64,000 nt of DNA, taken from assembly GCF_014596945.1 (NCBI RefSeq), contig NZ_JACVXB010000003.1, positions 186,001 through 250,000 of the forward strand. The letters are read 5' to 3'. The notes under the pieces are model-generated. The model was given only the letters and a program-made list of their open reading frames with translations. It did no database searches and was not told the origin of the DNA. The stretch is from Aestuariibaculum sediminum (GTDB taxonomy: Bacteria; Bacteroidota; Bacteroidia; Flavobacteriales; Flavobacteriaceae). Positions 11,410 through 20,885 of the stretch are shown here, one piece after another (positions within the stretch are counted from its first letter, which is position 1; the number at the start of each line of letters is the position of its first letter). Both the position numbers and the translations under genes were made by a program.

Positions 11410-13764
11410 ATGAGTTACCGAATTCACATTAAATTTAATCCATTCTTTTTTTTACTGCTATTTTTTATATCAATCTGTCAAGGTCAGGAACATCTCCTCT
11501 GGTACAACAGTCCTGCCGAAAACTGGAATGAAGCCCTTCCGTTAGGCAATGGAAAAATAGGTGTTATGGTTTTTGGAAACCCCATTAGCGAGCGGATACA
11601 ACTAAACGATGATTCTATGTGGCCAGGAAATGATCCTAGCTGGGTAGAGCCCGAAGGCAACAAACAAGATCTTGAAAATATTAGATCTTATTTATTTGTT
11701 GGCAATAATAAGGCCGCTGACAGCCTTTTTGTTGAAAAATTTTCTCGAAAATCTATTGTGCGATCACATCAAACTCTAGGTGATCTATTTATCAATTACC
11801 AACATGAAAACATTACCGATTATCGACGCGAATTAAACATCGAAAAGGCCACTTCTAAAGTAACATTTAAAGCAAACGGACATCAATTTACACAAGATAT
11901 TTTCGTTTCGCATCCGCATAAGGCTATTGTCATAAAATTAACTACCCAAGACCCAAATGGGCTAAATGCCATCCTTAGGCTAAGTCGACCTAAAGACGCT
12001 AGTTTTGATACTGCAACCACCTTTTCTACAGATGAAGGACTGCTTATCATGCAAGGTGAAGTAACACAGCGTGAAGGCAAATTTAATTCTGAACCTTCAC
12101 CTATTTTGAACGGTGTTAAGTTTGAAACAGCTCTAAAAACAAATATCCAAGGAGGCTCGGTTGCTACAAAAAACAATCAAATTGATTTAAAAAATGTTAA
12201 ACAAGCGACCCTATATATTGTTAACAATACATCCTATTATTTTGAAGATTATAGTAATCAAAATAGAAAGGATCTAAAATCTATAGGTTCGAAAACTTAC
12301 GAAGAGCTTGAGAAGGCTCATATAAAAGACTATCAACAATTTTATAATCGTGTAACGCTTCGGTTAAATGATAATGATAAATCGAATATCCCAACCAATG
12401 AAAGACTAGAAGCTATAAAAAAAGGAGAAATAGACACGGGATTAGAAAGTTTATTATTTAATTACGGTCGCTATTTACTCATTGCTTCGTCCAGAGAAGG
12501 TACTAATCCAGCCAATTTACAAGGTTTATGGAATCAACATATAAATGCACCTTGGAATGCTGATTATCACCTAAATATAAATCTTCAAATGAATTATTGG
12601 CTTGCCGATGTCACAGGCTTAAGCGAACTTAACAACCCTTTATTTGATTATTTAGACAGACTCGTAGAAAGCGGCAAATCAACAGCTTCTATTAATTTTG
12701 GTTGTGAGGGTTCATTTATTCCTCATGCCTCCGATTTATGGGTACCTACCTGGATGCGTGCTCCAACGGCTTTTTGGGGCTGTTCCATGGGTGCTGGTGG
12801 ATGGGCCATGCAACATTATTGGCAACATTACAGATTTACAAAAGATGAAAAATTCTTAAAAAACAGGCTATTTCCCGCACTTCATGAAATCACTAAGTTT
12901 TACAGTGATTGGATTATTGTCGATCCAAGAGATGGTACGCTTATTTCAGCGCCATCTACTTCTCCCGAAAATCAATTTATCAATGCTAACGGTAATAGCG
13001 TAGCCAGTTGTTTGGGAAGTGCTATGGATCAACAAGTTATTCATGAAGTATTTGAAAACTATTTAAAAACCTGTGAAATTCTAAATATTAATAATGACTT
13101 TATTGAAAAAATTAAAACACAAAAAAACAAACTTCGACCAGGCTTTGTTTTAGGGGAAGACGGACGAATTTTAGAATGGGACAGACCTTATAAAGAACCG
13201 GAACCAGGACACAGGCATATGTCTCATTTATATGGATTTCACCCTGGAAATAGCGTCACAAAAGAAAGCCATCCCGAAATTTTTGAAGCGGTAAGAAAAA
13301 CACTAGATTATCGATTAGACCACGGCGGAGCAGGGACCGGATGGAGTCGTGCTTGGTTAATAAACTGTAGTGCCCGATTGTTAGACGAGAAAATGGCACA
13401 CGAGCACATACAATTATTATTTCAAAAATCGATATCGAAAAACTTATTCGATTTACATCCACCATTTCAAATTGACGGCAATTTTGGTTACACTGCAGGT
13501 ATTGCCGAAATGTTAATTCAATCGCATGAAGAGGATGTTGTTCGTATTTTACCCGTATTACCCGACGCTTGGAAAAATGGTTTTGTAAAAGGATTAAAAG
13601 CAAGAGGAGGCTTAACATTAAATTTGTCATGGAGCAACAACAGCCTTGATGAAGCTAAAATTACCTCTGCTTACAATTATCAATTTAAACTTATTTATAA
13701 AAACTTTAGTGAAACAATTACATTAAAAAAAGGAGAAACATATACTTTTAAGCCTAATTTTTAA
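11410..13764 (+). CDS. GH95 family alpha-L-fucosidase (or related fucosidase/galactosidase)
   Basis: A 784-residue exported enzyme. I chose the ATG at 11410 because it begins a good signal peptide (MSYRIHIKFNPFFFLLLFF... ending CQGQ); the reading frame itself extends 15 codons upstream to a TTG. The N-terminal beta-domain signature WNEALPLGNGKIGVMVFG and the (alpha/alpha)6 catalytic domain are both present. Residues matching the GH95 active site are visible: Asn389 and Asn391 (LNINLQMNYW), Glu520 (TSPENQF) and Asp689 (QIDGNFGYTAG). GH95 enzymes invert and remove alpha-1,2-linked L-fucose, with some acting on L-galactose. It sits alone among housekeeping genes with no SusCD nearby; the sulfatase at 16083 is the nearest carbohydrate-active gene. 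Confidence 0.93.
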   Translation: MSYRIHIKFNPFFFLLLFFISICQGQEHLLWYNSPAENWNEALPLGNGKIGVMVFGNPISERIQLNDDSMWPGNDPSWVEPEGNKQDLENIRSYLFVGNNKAADSLFVEKFSRKSIVRSHQTLGDLFINYQHENITDYRRELNIEKATSKVTFKANGHQFTQDIFVSHPHKAIVIKLTTQDPNGLNAILRLSRPKDASFDTATTFSTDEGLLIMQGEVTQREGKFNSEPSPILNGVKFETALKTNIQGGSVATKNNQIDLKNVKQATLYIVNNTSYYFEDYSNQNRKDLKSIGSKTYEELEKAHIKDYQQFYNRVTLRLNDNDKSNIPTNERLEAIKKGEIDTGLESLLFNYGRYLLIASSREGTNPANLQGLWNQHINAPWNADYHLNINLQMNYWLADVTGLSELNNPLFDYLDRLVESGKSTASINFGCEGSFIPHASDLWVPTWMRAPTAFWGCSMGAGGWAMQHYWQHYRFTKDEKFLKNRLFPALHEITKFYSDWIIVDPRDGTLISAPSTSPENQFINANGNSVASCLGSAMDQQVIHEVFENYLKTCEILNINNDFIEKIKTQKNKLRPGFVLGEDGRILEWDRPYKEPEPGHRHMSHLYGFHPGNSVTKESHPEIFEAVRKTLDYRLDHGGAGTGWSRAWLINCSARLLDEKMAHEHIQLLFQKSISKNLFDLHPPFQIDGNFGYTAGIAEMLIQSHEEDVVRILPVLPDAWKNGFVKGLKARGGLTLNLSWSNNSLDEAKITSAYNYQFKLIYKNFSETITLKKGETYTFKPNF

Positions 13765-13805
13765 GCATGTAAACAAATTCTTAACCGATTTACTATATTT
13801 ACTAA

Positions 13806-14894
13806 ATGAACTCAAAAATCATTGCGAACGGTATATTAAGAGCCATAGCCATTTTGGTTGGTATTGCGCTTTTGCTTTTTTTCTTTTATAAAATACAATC
13901 GGTTATTAGCTATCTGGTAATTGCTTCTGTAATATCATTAATTGGCAGACCAATTGTAATGTTTTTAACAAGTCGACTAAAGTTTTCGAGCACTTTGGCC
14001 GTTGTAGTGACTATAGTATTTTTATTAGGTGCTGTTATTGGTTTAGTTACTATGTTTATTCCTTTAATTGTAGAACAAGGCCATAAGTTATCGCTCTTAA
14101 ATATAAATCAATTACAAACTAATATCGATAATTTATACCGTGAAATTGTAAATCATTTCAGTATTAGAAATATAAATTTAGAGCAATCAATTGAAGAATG
14201 GAATTTGATGTCGAAACTGGATTTATCCTTAATACCTGCCTTTTTAAATTCGGTAGTTAGCGGTGTTGGTAGTTTCAGTGTTGCGTTGTTTTCAGTTTTG
14301 TTTATCTCTTTTTTCTTTTTAAAAGACAGTCATTTATTTGAAAATGGCATTTTAACCTTTATTCCAGACAATAAAGAATTGCAATGGAAAAATTCATCAA
14401 CCAAAATTAAAGATTTACTATCGCGGTATTTTGTTGGTTTAATTTTACAAATATCCATATTGTTCATAATATACACCACCGGACTTCTTATTATAGGGGT
14501 CGAGAATCCTATTGTCATTGCCTTTCTATGCGCACTACTTAATTTAATACCGTATGTTGGTCCGCTTATTGGTGCTGCATTAATGCTAACCTTAACCATG
14601 ACAAGCCATTTGGGAGAAAGTTTTAGCGTCGTAATTTTACCTAAAACCTTATGGGTTTTTGTTGTATTCATAATCGGGCAACTGGTCGATAACTTTTTTA
14701 GTCAGCCATTTATATTTTCAAAAAGTGTAAAATCACATCCCTTAGAAATTTTTCTGGTTATTTTAATTACTGGTATTTTATTTGGTGTTATTGGATTAAT
14801 TTTGGCAGTTCCCGTGTATACTGCGATAAAAGTAATTTTAAAAGAATTTTTATCAGAAAATAGTATTGTTAAAAAACTGACTAAAGATTTATAG
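13806..14894 (+). CDS. AI-2E family transporter (PerM/UPF0118)
   Basis: A 362-residue polytopic inner-membrane protein with several hydrophobic helices and a central loop (about residues 85-150). Family-typical segments are present: LNLIPYVGPLIGA near residue 250, and the conserved glycine-rich helix GVIGLILAVPVYTAIKVIL at the C-terminus. Members are named after the autoinducer-2 exporter TqsA, but many have other or unknown substrates, including Na+/H+ exchange. The gene lies 41 nt after the GH95 stop and 6 nt before the methyltransferase gene, so it is probably part of a run of co-oriented genes. Confidence 0.88.
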   Translation: MNSKIIANGILRAIAILVGIALLLFFFYKIQSVISYLVIASVISLIGRPIVMFLTSRLKFSSTLAVVVTIVFLLGAVIGLVTMFIPLIVEQGHKLSLLNINQLQTNIDNLYREIVNHFSIRNINLEQSIEEWNLMSKLDLSLIPAFLNSVVSGVGSFSVALFSVLFISFFFLKDSHLFENGILTFIPDNKELQWKNSSTKIKDLLSRYFVGLILQISILFIIYTTGLLIIGVENPIVIAFLCALLNLIPYVGPLIGAALMLTLTMTSHLGESFSVVILPKTLWVFVVFIIGQLVDNFFSQPFIFSKSVKSHPLEIFLVILITGILFGVIGLILAVPVYTAIKVILKEFLSENSIVKKLTKDL

Positions 14895-14900
14895 CCTCTT

Positions 14901-16079
14901 TTGAATATTGACATTCTAAATACCGAAGTTCAAGAATTTATAAATAAAAACTTAAATTCCAACATTTCTACATTGGTACTTAAAGGCACACCATTTCGCC
15001 AAATTGACTCTAAAGACATCATAGAACAAATTGAAGCCAAAAAGCGATGTGAAAAAAAATTACCGATTTGGTTCAATACAAAAAATATTTATTACCCAAA
15101 TAAGTTAAATATTGAGCAAACCTCCTCTGAAATCACTGCGGCTTATAAAGCACAACTTTTATCAGGCGAATCTATAATAGATTTAACAGGCGGTTTTGGA
15201 GTTGATTGTTTTTACTTTTCAAAAATTTTTCAAACAGTAACCCATTGCGAAATTAACGAAGCTCTATCCTCCATTGTTAAACATAACAACGAGCAACTAG
15301 CTGTTGCAAACATTGAAACACATGCCTGCAATGGTTTAGAATATCTTAAAAATCATAACAACACGTACAACTGGATTTACATAGACCCCTCACGACGTCA
15401 CGACAGTAAGGGCAAAGTATTTTTCTTAAATGACTGTTTACCTAACGTACCTGAGCATTTAAACCTTTTATTTAGCCGATCGAAAAATATACTCACTAAA
15501 ACCTCTCCTCTACTCGATTTTTCCATTGGCATCGAAGAGTTAAAACATGTTAAAACCATTCATGTCGTGGCCTTAAACAACGAAGTTAAAGAACTGTTGT
15601 GGATTTTGGAACAAGATTTTTCAGGTGCAATTTCTATAGAAACTGTAAACCTAAAAATAACAAGTAACGAAAAATTTAATTTTTCACTTGAAGAGGAAAA
15701 AAATTTAACCTCTAATTACAGTGAACCTCTAAACTATTTATACGAACCTAACAGTGCCATATTAAAAGCTGGTGGATTTCATTCCATTAGTAATCAACTT
15801 AAAATTTACAAATTACATAAGCATTCACATTTATATACAAGTGAAAATGTTCTAGATTTTCCTGGAAGACGTTTTAAAATTGAACGTATTGTGAAATATA
15901 ACAAAAAGGAACTAAAAAAGCTGGGGATTACAAAAGCCAATATCACTACGCGAAATTTCCCTGAATCGGTTGAACAACTTCGTAAAAAATTCAAAATTAA
16001 AGATGGAGGGAATACCTACTTGTTTTTCACAACCGATTATCAAGAGAACAAAATTGTAGTTTTATGTGAAAAAATATAA
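14901..16079 (+). CDS. THUMP-like, class I SAM-dependent methyltransferase
   Basis: A 392-residue cytosolic protein. The methyltransferase core shows motif I IIDLTGGFGVDCFYFSK (near residues 92-108), an acidic motif II (CEINEA), and a motif IV-like IYIDPSRRH where many RNA methyltransferases carry DPPY. The C-terminal part corresponds to the THUMP-like domain found in Bacteroidota homologues, so an RNA substrate is likely. The start is a TTG at 14901: no ATG precedes the conserved region and the TTG follows the upstream stop by 6 nt. The sulfatase gene begins 3 nt after its stop. The precise substrate is unknown. Confidence 0.8.
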   Translation: MNIDILNTEVQEFINKNLNSNISTLVLKGTPFRQIDSKDIIEQIEAKKRCEKKLPIWFNTKNIYYPNKLNIEQTSSEITAAYKAQLLSGESIIDLTGGFGVDCFYFSKIFQTVTHCEINEALSSIVKHNNEQLAVANIETHACNGLEYLKNHNNTYNWIYIDPSRRHDSKGKVFFLNDCLPNVPEHLNLLFSRSKNILTKTSPLLDFSIGIEELKHVKTIHVVALNNEVKELLWILEQDFSGAISIETVNLKITSNEKFNFSLEEEKNLTSNYSEPLNYLYEPNSAILKAGGFHSISNQLKIYKLHKHSHLYTSENVLDFPGRRFKIERIVKYNKKELKKLGITKANITTRNFPESVEQLRKKFKIKDGGNTYLFFTTDYQENKIVVLCEKI

Positions 16080-16082
16080 AAC

Positions 16083-17669
16083 ATGAAAGAAAAACGATAT
16101 CATTCTGTCATAACTTTTGTCATTGCTTTTTTAATCGGTATCCATTGGATTTCGGCTCAAAAAAAAGAAAAAAAACGCACACCAAACGTTATCTTTATTA
16201 TGGCCGACGATTTAGGTCCTGGAATGCTATCGTATTATGGTCAAAAATATATTAGCACTCCAAACATAGATAGATTGGCAAAAGAAGGTATGGTGTTTAA
16301 CAACTCTTATTCGAGTACGTTTTGTGCGCCATCCAGAGCAACATTTATAACAGGATATAATGATTGTCGCAATAATAAATACGTGCTAACCAGTGGCAAG
16401 GGTTATAAAGAAGTGGCTACTAACCCTACTAAAGAAGAATCGGTTCAAAACAGAATTAATGATGCAATTGGTGATGAACCCGACATTACTTACTTACCGC
16501 AAATATTCAAAGCTGCAGGCTATGTAACAGGTGAAATTGGGAAACTGGATTATGGTTTTCAAACGACTACAAAACAAATGAATAATCATGGCTGGGACTA
16601 TCATTATGGCTACTACGATCATATTCAGTGTCATGGTTTTTACCCTATGTTTTTACATGAAAATGGGAAACGCATTACAATTCCAGGAAACACCCATCCT
16701 GATGCGGCTAAAACAGGAGAAACAGGTTCTGATGAACATGAAAAAGCACGTTGGGATATGAACGGAAAATCTGTGTATTCACAGGATTTATTCTTAAATA
16801 AATTACTTGAATTCATTCGAAACAATAAAAAACAACCTTTCTTTTTATATCACCCAACACAGTTACCACATGGTCCTGTTGCTATCCCAACTATTCATCC
16901 GGAAGTTGCTTTTAATGATGAACTAAGTCAACTTGAAAAAGCCTATGCTTCTATGGTAAAAAGATTAGATGATGATTTGGGTGTCATTATGGCTGAATTA
17001 AATGGGCTTGGGATCGCCGAAAATACCATGATTATTTTTTCTTCAGATAATGGACATGAATTGTATTATGATTACAAAGGTAAGCCTACAAAACCCTATA
17101 AAAATATGGAGACGGGTGAAACTTTCAATAATATCACCGATAAATTTTACAGTGAAATAGGTGGAGATATTTTTGACGGAAATGGTGGTCAGGCTGGATT
17201 AAAAAGAAGTAACTGGAATGGTGGTGTTAAAGTGCCTTTATTTGTGTATTGGCCAAAGAAAATAAAAGGTGGGAAAATATCAAATCAATTAGTTGCTAAT
17301 TACGATTTTATGGCAACGATGGCCGACATGCTAAATGTAAATATTGAAGAAGAAAAAGATGGTGTATCCTATAAAAATATATTATTTAAAAAGAATAACA
17401 GCACTAAGGACGGGCATTCATCCATAGTTTTTGCCTCATTTATGGGCCCTGCCTTAGTCACTCACGATGGTTGGAAGCTGAGATACTTTGCGCCAAGTAA
17501 AATTTACCAATTATACTACCTTCCAGATGATTACAGGGAAAAAAACGATCTTTCAATAAAGTACCCAGAAAAGGTGAATACCTTAAAAAATGAACTACTT
17601 AAAAAATGTGACGGTAATTTGGAAAATGGTTGGATTAGTTATGGCAGACATTTTGTAACTGTAGATTAA
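16083..17669 (+). CDS. Sulfatase, formylglycine-dependent (S1 family)
   Basis: A 528-residue exported enzyme that hydrolyses a sulfate ester, probably on a carbohydrate. The signal peptide covers about residues 1-25. The sulfatase signature C-A-P-S-R lies in FCAPSRATFITG, with Cys81 as the residue converted to formylglycine. The metal-binding motif MADDLGPG near residue 41 and the C-terminal FSSDNGHE motif are intact. Length is full. The S1 subfamily and sulfated substrate are not obvious. It is the second isolated carbohydrate-active gene in this housekeeping region after GH95. It starts 3 nt after the methyltransferase gene and is closed by a bidirectional terminator. Confidence 0.93.
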   Translation: MKEKRYHSVITFVIAFLIGIHWISAQKKEKKRTPNVIFIMADDLGPGMLSYYGQKYISTPNIDRLAKEGMVFNNSYSSTFCAPSRATFITGYNDCRNNKYVLTSGKGYKEVATNPTKEESVQNRINDAIGDEPDITYLPQIFKAAGYVTGEIGKLDYGFQTTTKQMNNHGWDYHYGYYDHIQCHGFYPMFLHENGKRITIPGNTHPDAAKTGETGSDEHEKARWDMNGKSVYSQDLFLNKLLEFIRNNKKQPFFLYHPTQLPHGPVAIPTIHPEVAFNDELSQLEKAYASMVKRLDDDLGVIMAELNGLGIAENTMIIFSSDNGHELYYDYKGKPTKPYKNMETGETFNNITDKFYSEIGGDIFDGNGGQAGLKRSNWNGGVKVPLFVYWPKKIKGGKISNQLVANYDFMATMADMLNVNIEEEKDGVSYKNILFKKNNSTKDGHSSIVFASFMGPALVTHDGWKLRYFAPSKIYQLYYLPDDYREKNDLSIKYPEKVNTLKNELLKKCDGNLENGWISYGRHFVTVD

Positions 17670-17684
17670 AATCAATAAAATAAA

Positions 17685-17707
17685 AAATGGAGCCCTAAAC
17701 TCCATTT
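17685..17707. terminator. Bidirectional Rho-independent terminator
   Basis: AAATGGAG (17685-17692) pairs perfectly with CTCCATTT (17700-17707), giving an 8-bp stem and 7-nt loop. On the minus strand the hairpin is followed by TTTTTTATTTTATT; on the plus strand by ATATTTTATT. It lies between the convergent sulfatase gene (+) and the TrmL-like gene (-) and can serve both. Confidence 0.75.
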
Positions 17708-17730
17708 ATATTTTATTAGGTAACGCTCTA

Positions 17731-18186
17731 CTAAGAGCGTGGTTTATTTATTCCTCTGTCGTACATAACAATACTTCCTGCAACCGAAACATTCAAGCTT
17801 AATTCGGACTTAAATTTCACCAAAAAATGTGATTTTTCTATAGCTAGTTTAGATAATCCATGATCCTCTGCTCCCAACAAATACACACAACGTCTTGGAT
17901 GATGGAAGGTTTCCAGAGGTACGGCTTCATCAGTAAGCTCCACGCCTACTAATCGCGCTCCCTTTGGTAAATTATTAAAAAAATCATCAAAGTTTTCATA
18001 ATGAAAATAAGGCATTGCTTTTACTGCATTATGCGTATCGCAGGCCTGTTTAGCGTAACGGTTTCCTATGGTAAAAATAAAACTTGCCCCTAAATTTTGT
18101 GCCGATCGCCACAAAACGCCCAAATTTTCGGGTGTTTTTCCATTTTGAATGCCTATTCCGAAAAATTCATTTGTAAAATTATCCAT
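17731..18186 (-). CDS. RNA methyltransferase, SpoU/TrmL-like
   Basis: A 151-residue minimal SPOUT methyltransferase, the second in this window. The SpoU motifs are KTPENLGVLWRSAQNLGA (residues 17-34), LGAEDHGLS and the C-terminal SLNVSVAGSIVMYDR with its knot-forming SLNV. The small size without a separate RNA-binding domain resembles TrmL (tRNA wobble 2'-O-methyltransferase), but the target is inferred only. A short inverted repeat (ACGCTCT 17723-17729, AGAGCGT 17734-17740) overlaps its last codons. It has no tight partner upstream: 39 nt separate it from the aspartic protease gene on the same strand. Confidence 0.85.
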   Translation of the reverse strand: MDNFTNEFFGIGIQNGKTPENLGVLWRSAQNLGASFIFTIGNRYAKQACDTHNAVKAMPYFHYENFDDFFNNLPKGARLVGVELTDEAVPLETFHHPRRCVYLLGAEDHGLSKLAIEKSHFLVKFKSELSLNVSVAGSIVMYDRGINKPRS

Positions 18187-18225
18187 AGGGCAAAAATAAA
18201 AAACTTAAATTGAACAAACTTACGG

Positions 18226-19719
18226 CTAGATCTCAATATTTAGCATTTGCCCTCTTCTGTAAATTTGTATTGGTACTTTCTTATTTTTTTGAAATTCCTT
18301 AATTTTGTTTGAATCTAAATCCTTGAATGACACCCCATCAATACTCATAATTCTATCCCATTGTTTTAATGTCAAATCATCTGTATTTGAGGTTACCACA
18401 ACCTCTTTTAAATGGCGTTTAACTACTAAAACATTATTCACATAACCTAATAGATAATCTCCTAAAACAAAATCCAATGGCAACATACTTTCGGTATGCT
18501 TTTGCGTATAAAAATGGTAAGTATTTAAATCTATCACCCAGTTTAAACGCCTTAAAAACTGAATTCCTATGGACCCTAATACCTCATGTGCGGCATGGCG
18601 CTCAGCATCATAAGCTTCAACAGCTAAGCTAGCATCTTTAAACGTTAAACCCGCAAAACTTATACTATCAACTAATCCCATTTCAACAGGGTTTTTATGC
18701 CCTACACTTGTGTTATAAGTTGTAAACAATGGCCTCATGGACTGAGCTAATAAAGCCTCATCTTGTTGCTTTGTACCAGACCCAAACATTATAGCTTGAT
18801 AATTGGCTCCTGCATCTAAAATAAATTCCGACTCAAAAGTATTACCTTGGGATGATATAACAATTGGAATGGTAGGAACGCCCTGTGAATACCTAAATGA
18901 AGTTACCTCATAATCTTCGAAAAAATTATTCTCTCCAAATGTATACAATCGAATTTGAGATAATTCAAAATTAACTTCAGTAATATAATTTCTAAAAAAA
19001 TTAGAACCTCCAACAATACCATCAATACCTTCACGAATTCGAGGGAACATGACCATATTTTGATTCTCCAATTTAAAATCGCCTAACTCAATACTATTTT
19101 CTTTGGAATAATTTACGGTTATCTCCCCCCCTGGAACAAATACATTACGCTTAGAAGAAACCTTTACATTCATGGCTTTTTGTAAGTCTGATTTTAACGC
19201 TAACCCATCGGCTCCTGTATCAAACAACATATTTAATTCACGTTCAGACCCATTTAATTTCACCTTTAATATAATTGCTCCCTGGTTGTATTTAAAGGGA
19301 ATAGTTGCTACTTTTTTTGATGTTCCGTAGCGATCAAAATTAAATGCTTTTTTATCTAAATAATCGCTGTAAAGTAGTTTTCCTTTTTTAGAAAAAATCA
19401 CATTCGAAACCTCTTCGTGATCCGAAAACACATAATGAACTTTACAGTATCGTTTCCCTTGCTTTTCTAAAACGGCATCCCAAAACATTGTATTGGGGCG
19501 CGTTATATTTTCAATTACATCTCCAAAATACTTTGTTGCCATTGGGCTTTGATAAACCCCTACTCTAAAATCTTCAGAAATAAAGTCCTCAATATCTTGT
19601 GTCTCTCCCTTAAGAATACAAGATTTATAGGCATTTAAGGTATTAAACTCTTCGGTATTTCCCTGTGAATAGGTTTTAAATACAATTAATAGTATTAATG
19701 TAATGCTCCAGATTTTCAT
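18226..19719 (-). CDS. Exported retropepsin-like aspartic protease with C-terminal PDZ-like domain
   Basis: A 497-residue protein with an N-terminal signal peptide (ends near TYSQG). Two pepsin-like halves each carry an active-site motif: FDTGADGLAL with Asp167, and ILDAGANYQA with Asp302. The hydrophobic-Asp-Thr/Ala-Gly-Ala pattern marks the bacterial aspartyl protease group. The C-terminal ~70 residues (QWDRIMSIDGVSFKDL...) resemble a PDZ domain. The second motif is DAGA rather than DTGA, seen in some active members, so activity is likely but unproven. Expected location is periplasm or outer surface. A strong hairpin sits about 25 nt upstream of its start (19744-19774). Confidence 0.82.
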   Translation of the reverse strand: MKIWSITLILLIVFKTYSQGNTEEFNTLNAYKSCILKGETQDIEDFISEDFRVGVYQSPMATKYFGDVIENITRPNTMFWDAVLEKQGKRYCKVHYVFSDHEEVSNVIFSKKGKLLYSDYLDKKAFNFDRYGTSKKVATIPFKYNQGAIILKVKLNGSERELNMLFDTGADGLALKSDLQKAMNVKVSSKRNVFVPGGEITVNYSKENSIELGDFKLENQNMVMFPRIREGIDGIVGGSNFFRNYITEVNFELSQIRLYTFGENNFFEDYEVTSFRYSQGVPTIPIVISSQGNTFESEFILDAGANYQAIMFGSGTKQQDEALLAQSMRPLFTTYNTSVGHKNPVEMGLVDSISFAGLTFKDASLAVEAYDAERHAAHEVLGSIGIQFLRRLNWVIDLNTYHFYTQKHTESMLPLDFVLGDYLLGYVNNVLVVKRHLKEVVVTSNTDDLTLKQWDRIMSIDGVSFKDLDSNKIKEFQKNKKVPIQIYRRGQMLNIEI

Positions 19720-19743
19720 AATTATAGTTACTTTTAAACGTTA

Positions 19744-19774
19744 AAAAAGGGTTACTTTTTGGGCAACCCTTTTT
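19744..19774. terminator. Strong terminator-like hairpin in the protease 5' leader
   Basis: AAAAAGGGTT (19744-19753) pairs with AACCCTTTTT (19765-19774): 10 bp perfect stem, 11-nt loop. On the minus strand the 3' arm is TAACCCTTTTTT, a classic terminator form. No gene ends here on either strand, since the protease starts at 19719 reading left. It may therefore attenuate transcription into the protease gene, or end an unseen short transcript from the 19775-20060 region. Confidence 0.5.
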
Positions 19775-20060
19775 ATTTACCTCACTAACATGAGTGACTA
19801 ATTCAAACTTATATCATAAAGAAATAAAGTCTAGTGAGAACAAAAATTCTCCCTCCCTAAATGTTTCTCTCTCATAAAACGCATCGGAAAGGTTCCTTTT
19901 TATTAAAACTTCATAAAAAACAAATACCCTTACTACAATCTATTTTTTATGATTTTTTTAGGAAATTCATTTTTTAACGTAATAGAATGCCAATCAACTT
20001 ATTCTTCTTATTTTCGAAGTATTGCATTCATATAATTCCAACTAACAACTAATTCTAAAA
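19775..20060. other. Intergenic region without a visible gene
   Basis: This is the bulk of the 341-bp gap between the divergent protease and SGNH hydrolase genes. It is AT-rich, has no open frame of note on either strand and no tRNA-like fold that I can see. It must hold the promoters of both neighbours. It could hold a short untranslated RNA ending at the hairpin 19744-19774, but nothing in the sequence proves this. Confidence 0.4.
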
Positions 20061-20810
20061 TTGAAAACAACATCCTTATTTACTATTTTATTAATAGTTA
20101 TTAGCGCAACAAGTATTGCGCAATCCAACATAAATCATGAATTATACCCAACTAAAGAAATAACATCGAAATACCACAATGATTGGACTATTAATCACTA
20201 TAAAAAACGCATTAAAACCTTTAAAGACGATCCATTGAAATATGGTAAAATTGTTTTTTTGGGTAACAGTATAACAGAACAAGGCCGAAACTGGAATGAA
20301 AAATTTAACACCAACCACATATATAATCGTGGCATAGGTGGAGATGTTACAGATGGAGTTATTAAACGCTTAGATGAGATAACATATTACAAACCAAAAG
20401 CGGTATTTATACTAATTGGAATAAATGATTTATCCAGTTTACATTACGAAGATACCGACCAACGTTTTAAGTACATTAAGAACGTACCATCGGTAAAATA
20501 CATTGCAAAAAATATATTGAAAATCGCAAAAATAATTCATAAAAAATCGCCAAAAACGGAAGTCTATGTACGCAGCATATTGCCCACTCGCAGAGATTAT
20601 CTAAATGATGATGTTGCACGTACTAACAACTTGATAAAAACTTATGAAACCAAAGGCTATTATAAGGTTATCGATTTATATACTGAATTCGTTGACGATA
20701 AAGGCGCTCTCAAAAAGGATTTAACTTACGACGGCGTACACCTTAACCAAAAGGGCTATAACAAATGGGTTTCTTTTGAAAAACCTATTCTTATGCGATT
20801 TATAAAATAA
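20061..20810 (+). CDS. SGNH/GDSL-type hydrolase (probable carbohydrate esterase)
   Basis: A 249-residue exported protein starting at a TTG (20061), which gives the signal peptide MKTTSLFTILLIVISATSIAQ. The four SGNH blocks are in order: block I FLGNSITEQG with nucleophile Ser70, block II NRGIGGDVTDG, block III ILIGINDLSS and block V DGVHLNQKGY with Asp224 and His227. This is the minimal bacterial esterase form often found as an acetylesterase beside polysaccharide loci. It is convergent with the fasciclin/SusCD operon and separated from it by that operon's terminator. Substrate is unknown; deacetylation of the glycan imported by the neighbouring SusCD proteins is possible but speculative. Confidence 0.85.
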   Translation: MKTTSLFTILLIVISATSIAQSNINHELYPTKEITSKYHNDWTINHYKKRIKTFKDDPLKYGKIVFLGNSITEQGRNWNEKFNTNHIYNRGIGGDVTDGVIKRLDEITYYKPKAVFILIGINDLSSLHYEDTDQRFKYIKNVPSVKYIAKNILKIAKIIHKKSPKTEVYVRSILPTRRDYLNDDVARTNNLIKTYETKGYYKVIDLYTEFVDDKGALKKDLTYDGVHLNQKGYNKWVSFEKPILMRFIK

Positions 20811-20827
20811 CCAAAACAAATAAAAAA

Positions 20828-20851
20828 CTCCGAAGCCAAAACGCCCCGGAG
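20828..20851 (-). terminator. Terminator of the fasciclin/SusCD operon
   Basis: CTCCG (20828-20832) pairs with CGGAG (20847-20851), with further pairing possible inside the loop. On the minus strand the hairpin is followed by TTTTTTATTTG. It lies 35 nt downstream of the last SusD stop codon and just past the convergent SGNH hydrolase gene. Confidence 0.65.
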
Positions 20852-20885
20852 CTAAAACATAAATAAACTAAATTGAATAATAACT

